Source: an uncultured Selenomonadaceae bacterium (GTDB lineage: Bacteria; Bacillota; Negativicutes; Selenomonadales; Selenomonadaceae). From it: a DNA stretch of 42,734 nt. Below the pieces are notes generated by a model. The model was not told the DNA's origin. It saw only the letters and a list, made by a program, of their open reading frames with translations, and searched no databases. Made by a program: the position numbers and the translations under genes. Below, in pieces: positions 35,031 through 42,734 of the stretch (within the stretch, counting starts at the first letter, position 1; each line of letters begins with the position of its first letter). The DNA is taken from positions 1-42,734 of the forward strand of contig CALELM010000013.1 in the NCBI GenBank assembly GCA_937902665.1, read 5' to 3'.

Positions 35031-36647
35031 ATGAAAAAATTCATTGCATTCACTTTGATTATATCTATGTTTTCCTTGCTTTACACGCTAGTTGCTGAAA
35101 AAACAAATCTTCTCGATTTGAATGAAGCTAGCCTCCAGACGACAATTGCTTTTGATGGCAGTGCAAACTTGGCTCTTCACTGGAACAAACTGCCATATCC
35201 TTGCTTTTATAAAGTCGACACCTATTCAAAGACTACAGGACTTGTAGACGATGAACCGGAATATCATTTTATCACCAGTCAGTACACAACTTCTTCTACC
35301 TGTATTGCATCCTCCCCCGGTATTCCAACCTTTTATCGCGTTACTGCCTGCGGTCTTTTAGGCTGCATAGGCAATCCTTCAGAGATGATTCCTAATCCAA
35401 TTTATGAAAATCCTATTCGCCCAATACCTATTTACCGCTATACAGAACAAAACCCAGCTAGTCTTATGCCTTTTCTTGTTTGGCACAATGTTCCTAATGC
35501 GGTATGCTATGAAGTTGAAATCCTATCGGGTCTGCCTGACAAAGAATGTGGAACGGAACTTTCTAAGAACAATCACCTTTTTAGCACGCGAAAGATATTT
35601 TCGAATGGATGGCAGGCAGATTTAAAGCCATATTCCAACCAAAAAAACATCTATTGGCGCGCTCGTGCATTAGGCTTGCATCATGAAGCAATCGGTGAAT
35701 TTTCAACCGCTGAACCGCTTTTTATTGACCCTGATTTGCCACTTCCTGACAAACCTTTGATTAACAATTTTGATCAGTTGCCAAATTTTGAGCAACCGAT
35801 TTATCCTGTTTATACTTGGATTCCATTAAATGGAATCCAAAATTATGAAGTAGAGCTTCTGGTACATCCACCTACGGAAGAAAACTCGATACATCCTTCT
35901 GAAAACGGTGTGTGGAGAAAAAGCGTCACTGCATCTTCCTGTTATGATGAATACGCACGTCCTTTTGCCGGCGAATATTATTGGAGAGTCCGTGCTATTG
36001 ATGCCAACGGAAACACGATTGGTAAATATTCTGACACAGAAAAATTTGTTGTCTCAAAACAAAAAAACCGTGTTCGAGTGGCTGCACTTGGAGACAGCAT
36101 CACACATGGAGGAGGAGCCGTTTCCTATCCGCCTTGTTCTCTCGAATACAGTTACACTACATATTTGGATTTTCCAGTGCTAAATCTCGGACGCAGCGGC
36201 GATACCTCTAGTACTACCTTGAAACGCTTTGCACAAGATGTACTTCCCTTTCAGCCTAGAAACCTTATCATTCTCACCGGCACTAACAGTTTGCGAGATC
36301 CAAGCATTTCAGCCAATGATGTGATTTTCGACATTAACCGCTTAAAGGAATTATGTGAGGAATATGACATTCGCCCAATTTTCTTGACACTTATGCCAAT
36401 CAACCCACAAAACATTCAGTATGCCTTCCAAACATCAACAGATTTCAAATGGCGTGAAAAAATGAACCAAATCAATAATTATATTCGTCAATTACCCTTT
36501 CATATTGACATTGAACCATATTTTTATGACAAAACAAAAACTTCCATGGATTACAGTTTTTCCATTGATGGGTTACATCCTGATATTCAAGGAAAAATGA
36601 TAATGGGAGAAGTTATCAATAAAAACATATCCATGTTTCGAGATTAA
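35031..36647 (+). CDS. Secreted SGNH/GDSL hydrolase with three fibronectin-like modules
   Basis: 538 residues. An N-terminal hydrophobic signal or anchor (about 4-22, MKKFIAFTLIISMFSLLYTL) is followed by three related beta modules at about 47-107, 149-222 and 261-340, each opening with an L/V-x-W strand and ending in an FYRV, YWRARA or YWRVRA strand like fibronectin type III folds. The C-terminal SGNH domain (about 348-538) has GDSITHG (354-360, nucleophile S356), the block II glycine in NLGRSGD, GTNS (417-420) and DGLHP (D513, H516). It likely removes acyl groups from a surface glycan or lipid. TGGAG lies 5 bases before the ATG. Flanked by its own promoter and terminator, opposite to all neighbours; substrate unknown. 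Confidence 0.85.
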   Translation: MKKFIAFTLIISMFSLLYTLVAEKTNLLDLNEASLQTTIAFDGSANLALHWNKLPYPCFYKVDTYSKTTGLVDDEPEYHFITSQYTTSSTCIASSPGIPTFYRVTACGLLGCIGNPSEMIPNPIYENPIRPIPIYRYTEQNPASLMPFLVWHNVPNAVCYEVEILSGLPDKECGTELSKNNHLFSTRKIFSNGWQADLKPYSNQKNIYWRARALGLHHEAIGEFSTAEPLFIDPDLPLPDKPLINNFDQLPNFEQPIYPVYTWIPLNGIQNYEVELLVHPPTEENSIHPSENGVWRKSVTASSCYDEYARPFAGEYYWRVRAIDANGNTIGKYSDTEKFVVSKQKNRVRVAALGDSITHGGGAVSYPPCSLEYSYTTYLDFPVLNLGRSGDTSSTTLKRFAQDVLPFQPRNLIILTGTNSLRDPSISANDVIFDINRLKELCEEYDIRPIFLTLMPINPQNIQYAFQTSTDFKWREKMNQINNYIRQLPFHIDIEPYFYDKTKTSMDYSFSIDGLHPDIQGKMIMGEVINKNISMFRD

Positions 36648-36683
36648 GAAATCGTAACGGTGATTGTGCCGTTACGATTTCTT
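36646..36683. terminator. Bidirectional terminator between the SGNH gene and ftsK
   Basis: A perfect 15-pair stem, AAGAAATCGTAACGG with CCGTTACGATTTCTT, around an 8-base loop. The arms end in A- and T-rich sequence in both directions. It starts inside the SGNH stop codon and ends 2 bases before the ftsK stop, so both convergent genes use it. Confidence 0.9.
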
Positions 36684-36685
36684 AT

Positions 36686-39166
36686 TTATGAATTTTGAAT
36701 CTCATGCAACAGGTTCATTGCTTCTTCCAAAGTCATCAGAATCTCACGCGGCTTGCTTCCCATAGGAGCTCCCACGATTCCTAGCTGTTCCATAGTATCA
36801 ACAATACGTCCTGCTCGACTGTATCCCACACTAAAACGCCTTTGAATCCCCGATGCGGAAGCTTGCCCCGTTGTTATAATGAATTCAACAGCATCTTCCA
36901 TCAAGGCATCCATTTTAGGCGAATCCTTACTTGTTTTTTCTTTGTCGGCATCTTCTTTCATCGCATTTTCCGTAAATGAAATGATTTCTTCATTTGCTTC
37001 CGCCACCTGCCCTTGGGAACGAATGAAGTCCAACAAAAATTCTACTTCCTGATCACTGATAAATGCTCCCTGCACACGTTTGGGCTTTGAGCTACCCACC
37101 GGATAAAACAGCATATCGCCTTTGCCTAAAAGTTTTTCTGCTCCGCTTGCATCCAAGATCGTTCTGGAATCAATCTGTGATGATACAGCAAAGGAAATCC
37201 TCGATGGAATGTTCGCTTTAATGATACCCGTAATTACGTCAACAGACGGTCTTTGCGTAGCAAGAACCAAATGAATTCCTGCGGCACGGGCTTTTTGCGC
37301 CAAACGGCAAATAGCCTCCTCTACATCATGCGGAGCAACCATCATAAGGTCTGCCAGCTCATCTATGATAATAACAATCGCAAACATTTTATCGTCTGGG
37401 AATTTCTCGTTGTAGGTCGCCATATTGCGTACAACATGTTCAGCAAATTTCGCATATCGCTTTTCCATTTCTTGTACAGCCCAATTAAGCACAGAAGCGG
37501 CTTTTTTTGCATCGGTCACAACGGGAACCATCAAATGAGGAATTCCATTGTAATTAGAAAGCTCTACCATTTTAGGATCAATTAAAATAAACTTTACCTC
37601 ATCTGGCTTTGCCTTAAAAAGAACACTCGTTATCAACGTATTGATGCATACCGATTTTCCTGAACCAGTTGCACCTGCTACCAGCAAATGTGGCATTTTG
37701 GCAAGGTCGGCAAAAATTGCCTGTCCGCCAATATCCATTCCCAGTCCTACTGTCAGCTTTGATTTTGCTTCTGAAAATTCTTCATTTTCAAGAACCTCCC
37801 GAAGCTGTACGCCTTCCAGTTCCTTGTTGGGAACCTCTATACCTATAGCAGCCTTTCCAGGAATAGGTTCTATACGAACAGAAAATGCTGCTAGATTCAA
37901 TGCCAGATCATCTGCAAGATTCGTAAATTTACTAACCTTTACACCCGGTGCAGGCTCAAGCTCATAGCGTGTTACTGCAGGACCGTGACATGCGTTAATG
38001 ATAGTTGCCTTTACTCGGAAATCTTCTAAGGTCTTTGCCAAGATTCTTGCTTTTTCTTCAATTTCAATCTCAAGTGCTGCATTCTTCTTCTTAGAATACT
38101 TGGAAAGAATATGCGTTACCTGTGGAATTTCATACGGTTTTTCCATCGCAGCAGATACTTCTGCAACTTCTGCTGGCTCCTGCATGTCCATATTCCCCTT
38201 GACACCGTCCTCCCTGCCAATCAAACTGACAGGTTCCATTTCCCTTTCGTTGCTTGGAGAAAAATCTTCTGCTTCCTCTCCCCCCTTGCGATTCCCGTAT
38301 TCAATCGTAAAGGATTTTTTTTCTTGCAAGTCATTCTCACCAAAGAAATCATATTCCTCTGTTGACTTCTTCCCTACGCTTACATTTTTCTCCAATTCGG
38401 TTTCATCTGCCGTAGCAGTTTTTTCATTATCATCCAATTCGACATCATGGAAACTTTTCTTGCTAAGACGATGTTCTTCTCTGGCATCTTTTACCTGCTG
38501 GAATTTCTCTCGAACAGTTTCCATCAGTTGTTCCTCTACACGATCCCCAATATCCGTTATTTTTTCATAAGTGACATTCAACCCTTCACTTGCTACAGCA
38601 ACTCCTTTAGCGGCTTGCTTCTGCGTTTTTTGAATACCATTTGCAAGCGACCAATGCGTAGCCAACAGGATTGATCCCAGAGAACCACCGCAAAGCAAAA
38701 TTAACGCACCATCTACTCCAAAAAACTTCCTCAGCAAAAACAGCAGTCCGCCTCCCAGCAATCCACCACCACGCAAGAGACTGGCTGGCAGAATCTCTTC
38801 GCCCGGCAAAACAACAAAATGATGATAAATCGCCAAAACAAAGGAAAACAATGCCGCAAACCCCATAAAACGTACAGTAAAAACAATTCCATGATGCCTT
38901 GACATATAAACAAAACCAATAAATGCAATAAACAAAGCGACAATGATTGCTCCAATACCAAAAAGGTACTCCATACACTTTGCAAAATAACTTCCTACGA
39001 ATCCGACATTGAAACCCCATATACCGCAAAGGGAAATGCAGCCTATGCTTAGAAAAGCAATTCCCATCAATTCATATCTTCGACCGGAAGAAGCTATTTC
39101 GTTTTTCGGTTTACTCATTTTAGATGACTTTCCTGATTTTTTTGTATTCGCCAGTTTCTTTTTCAT
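36686..39166 (-). CDS. ftsK: DNA translocase FtsK/SpoIIIE
   Basis: Septum-bound pump that clears DNA during division. 826 residues from the chosen ATG. Four to five N-terminal membrane segments (about 33-170), an acidic low-complexity linker (about 200-335), the motor domain with Walker A GATGSGKS (488-495) and IIDELADLMM, and the C-terminal winged-helix gamma domain (about 755-820) with RRFSVGYSRAGRIVD. GGTGAT 8 bases upstream fits the 16S tail. A longer reading would start inside a transcription terminator, so it was rejected. Its own promoter is not visible. Confidence 0.95.
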   Translation of the reverse strand: MKKKLANTKKSGKSSKMSKPKNEIASSGRRYELMGIAFLSIGCISLCGIWGFNVGFVGSYFAKCMEYLFGIGAIIVALFIAFIGFVYMSRHHGIVFTVRFMGFAALFSFVLAIYHHFVVLPGEEILPASLLRGGGLLGGGLLFLLRKFFGVDGALILLCGGSLGSILLATHWSLANGIQKTQKQAAKGVAVASEGLNVTYEKITDIGDRVEEQLMETVREKFQQVKDAREEHRLSKKSFHDVELDDNEKTATADETELEKNVSVGKKSTEEYDFFGENDLQEKKSFTIEYGNRKGGEEAEDFSPSNEREMEPVSLIGREDGVKGNMDMQEPAEVAEVSAAMEKPYEIPQVTHILSKYSKKKNAALEIEIEEKARILAKTLEDFRVKATIINACHGPAVTRYELEPAPGVKVSKFTNLADDLALNLAAFSVRIEPIPGKAAIGIEVPNKELEGVQLREVLENEEFSEAKSKLTVGLGMDIGGQAIFADLAKMPHLLVAGATGSGKSVCINTLITSVLFKAKPDEVKFILIDPKMVELSNYNGIPHLMVPVVTDAKKAASVLNWAVQEMEKRYAKFAEHVVRNMATYNEKFPDDKMFAIVIIIDELADLMMVAPHDVEEAICRLAQKARAAGIHLVLATQRPSVDVITGIIKANIPSRISFAVSSQIDSRTILDASGAEKLLGKGDMLFYPVGSSKPKRVQGAFISDQEVEFLLDFIRSQGQVAEANEEIISFTENAMKEDADKEKTSKDSPKMDALMEDAVEFIITTGQASASGIQRRFSVGYSRAGRIVDTMEQLGIVGAPMGSKPREILMTLEEAMNLLHEIQNS

Positions 39167-39191
39167 TTTAATAATCACCACACTAAAAACA

Positions 39192-39231
39192 AAGGGCTGA
39201 CGCATATTCTCAACCACAAGCGACAGCCCCT
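39192..39231 (-). terminator. Intrinsic terminator between mtaD and ftsK
   Basis: Minus-strand RNA pairs AGGGGCTG with CAGCCCTT (8 pairs, one G-U; two more pairs after a mismatch), followed by TTTGTTTTT. It begins 8 bases after the mtaD stop. The T-run ends only about 17 bases before the ftsK ATG. Confidence 0.75.
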
Positions 39232-39238
39232 GAATTTC

Positions 39239-40516
39239 TTATTTTGCTGCAAGATTTTTTGCAACGCGTTCTGCCTCATAGCAAATACGTTCCTCATCTA
39301 ATGTGAGCAACCTTCTCTTTTCCATCAAAAGCTTTCCATTTACCATAACCGTATCAACTGCTGAAGAATTTGCACCATACGCAAGATGCGCAATAAGATT
39401 ATGTCTGGGATACCAATCAGCCCCCTGCATAGACATCAATATAATATCCGCCTTGCAGCCTACCTCAATACGTCCAATATCCGAAATCCCGACAGCCTTT
39501 GCTCCATTCATGGTTCCCATCTGCACGGCACTCCATGCAGATACATTCAGAGGATCAAGAGTATGAACCTTTCCTAGCAAAGCGGCAAGCTGAATCTCCT
39601 GCAACATATCCAAATTATTGTTGCTGGATGCTCCGTCAGTTCCAAGGGCTACACAAACCCCCTCATCCAACAGACGCTGCACCGGTGCAACTCCGCTCGC
39701 TAGCTTCATGTTGCTTCCCGGATTATGTGCTATACGAACATCATGTCTCTTGATAATCTCAATGTCCTCATCATCCAGCCATACGCAATGTGCAGCCAGT
39801 GTACCCAATTCAAAAAGTCCAGTGGATTCCACATGTGCAAAAGGCCGTTTCCCATAATCCTTCAGGCAATTTTCTACTTCTCCCATAGTTTCCGACATGT
39901 GAATATGAATCTCTGCACCAACCTTTGCAGCTTCCTTAGCCACCTTCTTTAAAAAATCAGGAGAACAAGTATAAAGTGCATGGGGGCCAAACATGACAGT
40001 AATGCGACCATCGCAAGCATTATGATAATCATGGTAGAGCGAAATATTCTCTTCCAGTTTTTTATCTCCATCGGCTACTCCGATAATCCCACGAGAAAGC
40101 ACTGCACGCATGCCAGACACATCGACAGCATCTGCCACTTTTTCCATGTTCGGTCCATACATATCAACAAATGCAGTCGTTCCCGATTTAATCATTTCGA
40201 CTGCTGCAAGCATAGCTCCCCAATAAATATCATCTTCCTGCATTTTTGCTTCAATCGGCCAAATTTCCTTGGTCAGCCAATCCATGAGATTCATATCGTC
40301 TGCATAATTCCTCAGAAGCGTCATCGAAGCGTGGGTATGTGCATTGATAAAACCGGGCAACGCCAGCTTGTTTTTCGCATCAATAACCGTATCCGCATGG
40401 AATTCCTGAGAAATAACTCCTACCTCTTGGATAATATCCTCCGAAATAGCAATATCCGACTCCTTTACCGTGCCATCCGAAAAAAGTACCATAGCATTTT
40501 TTATCAAAGTTTTCAT
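39239..40516 (-). CDS. mtaD: 5-methylthioadenosine/S-adenosylhomocysteine deaminase
   Basis: Zinc amidohydrolase that deaminates the adenine ring of methylthioadenosine and S-adenosylhomocysteine to the inosine forms. 425 residues. Metal ligands: NAHTHASMTLLRNYADD (near 58), HIHMSE (near 205), AHCVWLDD (near 240), and D in GTDGASSNNN (near 295). HNPGSNMKLASGVAP is also typical. GGGAGGG lies 8 bases before the ATG. It follows ahcY by 18 bases, so both enzymes act on the same metabolite in one transcript. Confidence 0.94.
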   Translation of the reverse strand: MKTLIKNAMVLFSDGTVKESDIAISEDIIQEVGVISQEFHADTVIDAKNKLALPGFINAHTHASMTLLRNYADDMNLMDWLTKEIWPIEAKMQEDDIYWGAMLAAVEMIKSGTTAFVDMYGPNMEKVADAVDVSGMRAVLSRGIIGVADGDKKLEENISLYHDYHNACDGRITVMFGPHALYTCSPDFLKKVAKEAAKVGAEIHIHMSETMGEVENCLKDYGKRPFAHVESTGLFELGTLAAHCVWLDDEDIEIIKRHDVRIAHNPGSNMKLASGVAPVQRLLDEGVCVALGTDGASSNNNLDMLQEIQLAALLGKVHTLDPLNVSAWSAVQMGTMNGAKAVGISDIGRIEVGCKADIILMSMQGADWYPRHNLIAHLAYGANSSAVDTVMVNGKLLMEKRRLLTLDEERICYEAERVAKNLAAK

Positions 40517-40534
40517 AACATGTTCCCTCCCTTA

Positions 40535-41776
40535 TTACATCATTCCGAGATATTTCTTTTGCTCGTCCGTTAAGCAATCAATTTTTACGCCAATGGAATC
40601 CAATTTAATCTCAGCAATTTTTTGATTGATTTCTTCCGGCATAAGATGCACGCCATTTTCCAGCTCCGCATAATGATTCACAATATGCAATGCCGAAAAG
40701 AACTGTACTGCAAAGGACAAATCCATAATTTCCGCAGGATGCCCATCTCCTGCCGCCAAATTTACCAAGCGACCTTCGGCAAGAAGATACAGCTTCCTGC
40801 CATCCTTTTGCTTGAATTCTTCGATATTATTGCGTACAGCTCGACGAGATTCGGAAAGCTCTTCCAATTCGGGGATATTGATTTCACAGTCGAAATGACC
40901 GGAATTTGCCATCATAGCGCCATCCTTCATGACCTCAAAGTGCCGCTTGCACAAAATATCCTTGTCCCCTGTCAAAGTAAGAAAAATATCACCTATTTTT
41001 GCCGCTTCATCCATCGGCATCACGCGGAAACCATCAAAAACTGCTTCTACAGCTTTGATAGGATCCACCTCCGTTATCACGACATTTGCTCCAAGACCGC
41101 GCGCGCGCATGGCACCGCCCTTGCCGCACCATCCATATCCGGCAATTACCACGGTTTTTCCTGCAATAACAAGATTCGTGGTACGCATGATGCCGTCCCA
41201 TGTCGATTGACCAGTTCCATAGCGATTATCAAAAAGATACTTGCAATATGCATCATTTGCAGCAATCATAGGAAATTCAAGCTTTCCTTGGCTAGCCAAT
41301 GCCCGAAGACGATGAACACCTGTGGTTGTTTCCTCCGAACCGCCAAGGATATTCGGCAACAGTTCCCTGCGCTTCGTATGGAGCATATGAACCAGATCTC
41401 CACCATCATCCATGACAAAATCCGGCTTGATATCAAGCGCACGGTCAATGTACATATCATATTCCTCTGCACTGCATCCGTGCGTTGCAAAGACATAAAG
41501 ACCATCCTCTACCAATGCAGCCGCAACATCATCCTGCGTAGACAAAGGATTGCTTCCCGTAATAGCAACCTCGGCACCAGCATGCTGGAAAACTTTTGCC
41601 ATGTATGCTGTTTTAGCCTCCAAGTGAAGCGTGATCACAATTTTTTTCCCAGCAAAAGGTTTTGTTACCGAATATTCTTTATCAATTTGGGCAAGCACTG
41701 GCATAAAGTTCCTTACCCAATTAATTTTATCATGTCCCGAAGGAGCAAGCTTAATGTCACGAATCATGGATTCCAT
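40535..41776 (-). CDS. ahcY: Adenosylhomocysteinase family protein, archaeal type (possible S-inosylhomocysteine hydrolase)
   Basis: NAD-dependent hydrolase that releases homocysteine. 413 residues from the ATG with GGAGGT 7 bases upstream; earlier in-frame codons overlap that site. Catalytic residues of the family are kept: H51 in TLHLEAKTA, the D in MDDGGDL, E in EETTTGVHRL, K in YCKYLFDN with its D, and H in NSGHFDCEIN. The NAD loop is GYGWCGKG, as in archaeal enzymes, not GYGDVGKG. The substrate pocket reads HLEAKTA where standard enzymes have HMTxE/QTA. The C-terminal HYRY tail is absent. With mtaD next door, the real substrate may be S-inosylhomocysteine. Confidence 0.9.
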   Translation of the reverse strand: MESMIRDIKLAPSGHDKINWVRNFMPVLAQIDKEYSVTKPFAGKKIVITLHLEAKTAYMAKVFQHAGAEVAITGSNPLSTQDDVAAALVEDGLYVFATHGCSAEEYDMYIDRALDIKPDFVMDDGGDLVHMLHTKRRELLPNILGGSEETTTGVHRLRALASQGKLEFPMIAANDAYCKYLFDNRYGTGQSTWDGIMRTTNLVIAGKTVVIAGYGWCGKGGAMRARGLGANVVITEVDPIKAVEAVFDGFRVMPMDEAAKIGDIFLTLTGDKDILCKRHFEVMKDGAMMANSGHFDCEINIPELEELSESRRAVRNNIEEFKQKDGRKLYLLAEGRLVNLAAGDGHPAEIMDLSFAVQFFSALHIVNHYAELENGVHLMPEEINQKIAEIKLDSIGVKIDCLTDEQKKYLGMM

Positions 41777-41823
41777 TTTCCATACCTCCATCAAATAAAA
41801 GAAACATGCACGATAATGTAATT

Positions 41824-41832
41824 ATTTTATCA
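41824..41832 (-). promoter_or_regulatory. Possible extended -10 promoter of ahcY-mtaD
   Basis: TGATAAAAT on the minus strand, about 48 bases before the ahcY start and 35 bases after the surE stop. The -35 region is poor. No terminator is seen between surE and ahcY, so read-through from surE is also possible. Confidence 0.35.
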
Positions 41833-41867
41833 TACCTTATACGAATCATTCCACTATCTTTATTCAT

Positions 41868-42611
41868 TTATCTTTCGGTTAACGCTTCATAATCCGTAAA
41901 ATCAATATGCAAGGGCGTTACAGCAATCCTTCCATTCTTTACTGTGCAAATATCCGTTCCTTCTCCATCGTCAAGATCCCATACCGTTCCGCCGATTCGA
42001 TAAAATACCCGACCATTTTCCGTAACCTTGTGAAAAGCATTTTGATAATCACGTCTTCCCAGCTTGCTGAGCACGAACTCTGCTTTCCCCGCATAAAAAT
42101 TTTTAGGAAAATTGATATTATGGAAAAAGACCTCTCCGCCAACCTTAACATGTTCTTCCAAATACTTCTCCATCAAAGCAGCCACTTCAGAAAAACTGAT
42201 CTCCGATTCTTCTTCCAACGAAACAGCAACTGAAGCAATTCCATGAAGATAGCCCTCCATTGCTGCACCAACAGTTCCTGAGTAAATCACATCTGTCGCA
42301 AGATTTGCTCCATGATTGATTCCTGACACGACAACATCTGGTACAAATTCATCAGACAAGGCTTCTAAATAAAGCTTTACGCAATCCGTCGGCGTCCCAT
42401 CTATTTTCCATGCTTCCACTGAATAATTAGACTCCACTTCCTTATCCCGCATGATTTCAATCGGACGATGCACACTCAATGCATGTGCCATTCCACTTTG
42501 CTGGCATATAGGGGCGGAAATAACTACATCATGTTTTTGTGAAAATTTTTCCGCTAGGGATTGTATTCCTTCTGCTGAAATTCCATCATCATTTGTCAAT
42601 AAAATTTTCAT
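41868..42611 (-). CDS. surE: 5'/3'-nucleotidase SurE
   Basis: Metal-dependent phosphatase that hydrolyses nucleoside monophosphates, linked to stationary-phase survival. 247 residues. MKILLTNDDGISAEGI opens the protein with the metal-binding ND pair, and SGINHGANLATDVIYSGTVG follows near residue 95. The start is the ATG with GGAAGGG 8 bases upstream; the open frame further upstream runs through the tRNA terminator and is not coding. Here it precedes ahcY-mtaD; nucleotide turnover is a loose common theme. Confidence 0.95.
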   Translation of the reverse strand: MKILLTNDDGISAEGIQSLAEKFSQKHDVVISAPICQQSGMAHALSVHRPIEIMRDKEVESNYSVEAWKIDGTPTDCVKLYLEALSDEFVPDVVVSGINHGANLATDVIYSGTVGAAMEGYLHGIASVAVSLEEESEISFSEVAALMEKYLEEHVKVGGEVFFHNINFPKNFYAGKAEFVLSKLGRRDYQNAFHKVTENGRVFYRIGGTVWDLDDGEGTDICTVKNGRIAVTPLHIDFTDYEALTER

Positions 42612-42649
42612 TCCTACTACCCTTCCAAATAAATTATCGAAACAAAAAA

Positions 42650-42669
42650 CGGACTGATAAACCAGTCCG
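42650..42669 (-). terminator. Intrinsic terminator after tRNA-Lys
   Basis: CGGACTG and CAGTCCG form a 7-pair stem with a 6-base loop, followed by TTTTTTGTTT on the minus strand. It lies 12 bases after the CCA end of the tRNA. Confidence 0.85.
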
Positions 42670-42681
42670 CTCACTACATAA

Positions 42682-42734
42682 TGGTGACCCACCACGGAAT
42701 CGAACCGTGAACCTACTGATTAAGAGTCAGTTGC
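42682..42734 (-). tRNA. tRNA-Lys (CTT), 3' part; cut by the window edge
   Basis: The minus strand shows the anticodon stem ACTGA/TCAGT with loop CTCTTAA (anticodon CTT, + strand 42722-42724), the T arm CACGG-TTCGATT-CCGTG, the acceptor strand GTGGGTC, discriminator A and an encoded CCA. The D arm and 5' acceptor strand lie beyond the right edge. It reads AAG lysine codons. Confidence 0.9.

Noticed and set aside
39167..39217. N-terminal extension of ftsK by 17 codons
   Set aside because: It would begin inside the mtaD terminator loop, and the ATG at 39166 has a site matching the 16S tail.
40622..41821. A 399-codon open frame on the plus strand opposite ahcY
   Set aside because: It lies antisense to a clear ahcY, its translation is rich in Cys, His, Ile and Arg without any domain, and it has no good ribosome-binding site. 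It is a shadow of the codon use on the other strand.
41777..41867. SAH riboswitch upstream of ahcY
   Set aside because: Only 91 AT-rich bases separate surE from ahcY, and the conserved SAH aptamer core and pseudoknot strands are not recognisable.
42612..42695. N-terminal extension of surE by 28 codons
   Set aside because: The extra frame runs through the tRNA-Lys terminator and 3' end; the ATG giving MKILLTNDDG has a good ribosome-binding site and the family's standard N-terminus.
1..42734. Mobile elements, phage genes, CRISPR arrays or a defence island
   Set aside because: No transposase, integrase, Cas gene or regularly spaced repeat array was found; nearly all genes are core functions in compact operons.

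Overview
The window reads as core chromosome of a low-GC (by eye roughly 40 %, not counted) anaerobic Firmicute. The best guess is a member of the Negativicutes or a close clostridial relative. This rests on gene content and order: PASTA kinase, FHA, PP2C, SEDS and PBP genes in one run; fmt-DUF116-rsmB-rlmN; scpA-scpB; smc-ftsY; NAD-dependent ligA with pcrA; and rsgA-rpe. No 16S gene or outer-membrane gene lies in the window, so this placement is inference. I see 38 complete protein genes, one partial gene at the left edge (argJ) and one partial tRNA-Lys gene at the right edge. All but two protein genes lie on the minus strand, which suggests a leading-strand segment.

Layout, left to right (transcription mostly right to left): argC-argJ (arginine synthesis, with a promoter and an ArgR-like box); ftsY and smc, preceded by a LysR-type regulator gene; a small zinc-ribbon membrane protein, ligA and pcrA (DNA repair); a CBS-DRTGG manganese pyrophosphatase, divergent from a TtcA-like tRNA thiolase; trmL-murB-NUDIX-M50 protease-scpA-scpB as one unit; cobU; then a long run from def at 34.7 kb down to a small cysteine-rich protein at 19.1 kb. 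That run holds def-fmt-DUF116-rsmB-rlmN (translation), fhaA-fhaB-stp-ftsW-pbpA-pknB (cell-wall growth under Ser/Thr phosphorylation), rsgA-rpe, and queC-folE2-flippase-C_GCAxxG protein. Next come a lone plus-strand secreted SGNH esterase, ftsK, mtaD-ahcY (S-adenosylhomocysteine recycling), surE and the tRNA.

The genes form tight translationally coupled blocks (ATGA or TTGA overlaps, gaps of 0-40 bases). Intrinsic terminators are visible after the pyrophosphatase, the C_GCAxxG gene, the SGNH gene (shared with ftsK), mtaD and the tRNA. Start codons were reassigned by ribosome-binding site, and at least six genes appear to start with TTG.

I found no mobile element, CRISPR array, phage or clear new defence system. 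The most interesting items are: an ahcY-mtaD pair whose AhcY carries the archaeal-type substrate pocket, suggesting SAH recycling through S-inosylhomocysteine; an actinobacteria-like order of FHA, phosphatase, SEDS, PBP and kinase genes; a terminator directly before the ftsK start; a repeat-rich divergent control region between def and the SGNH gene; and an orphan three-module SGNH surface enzyme.
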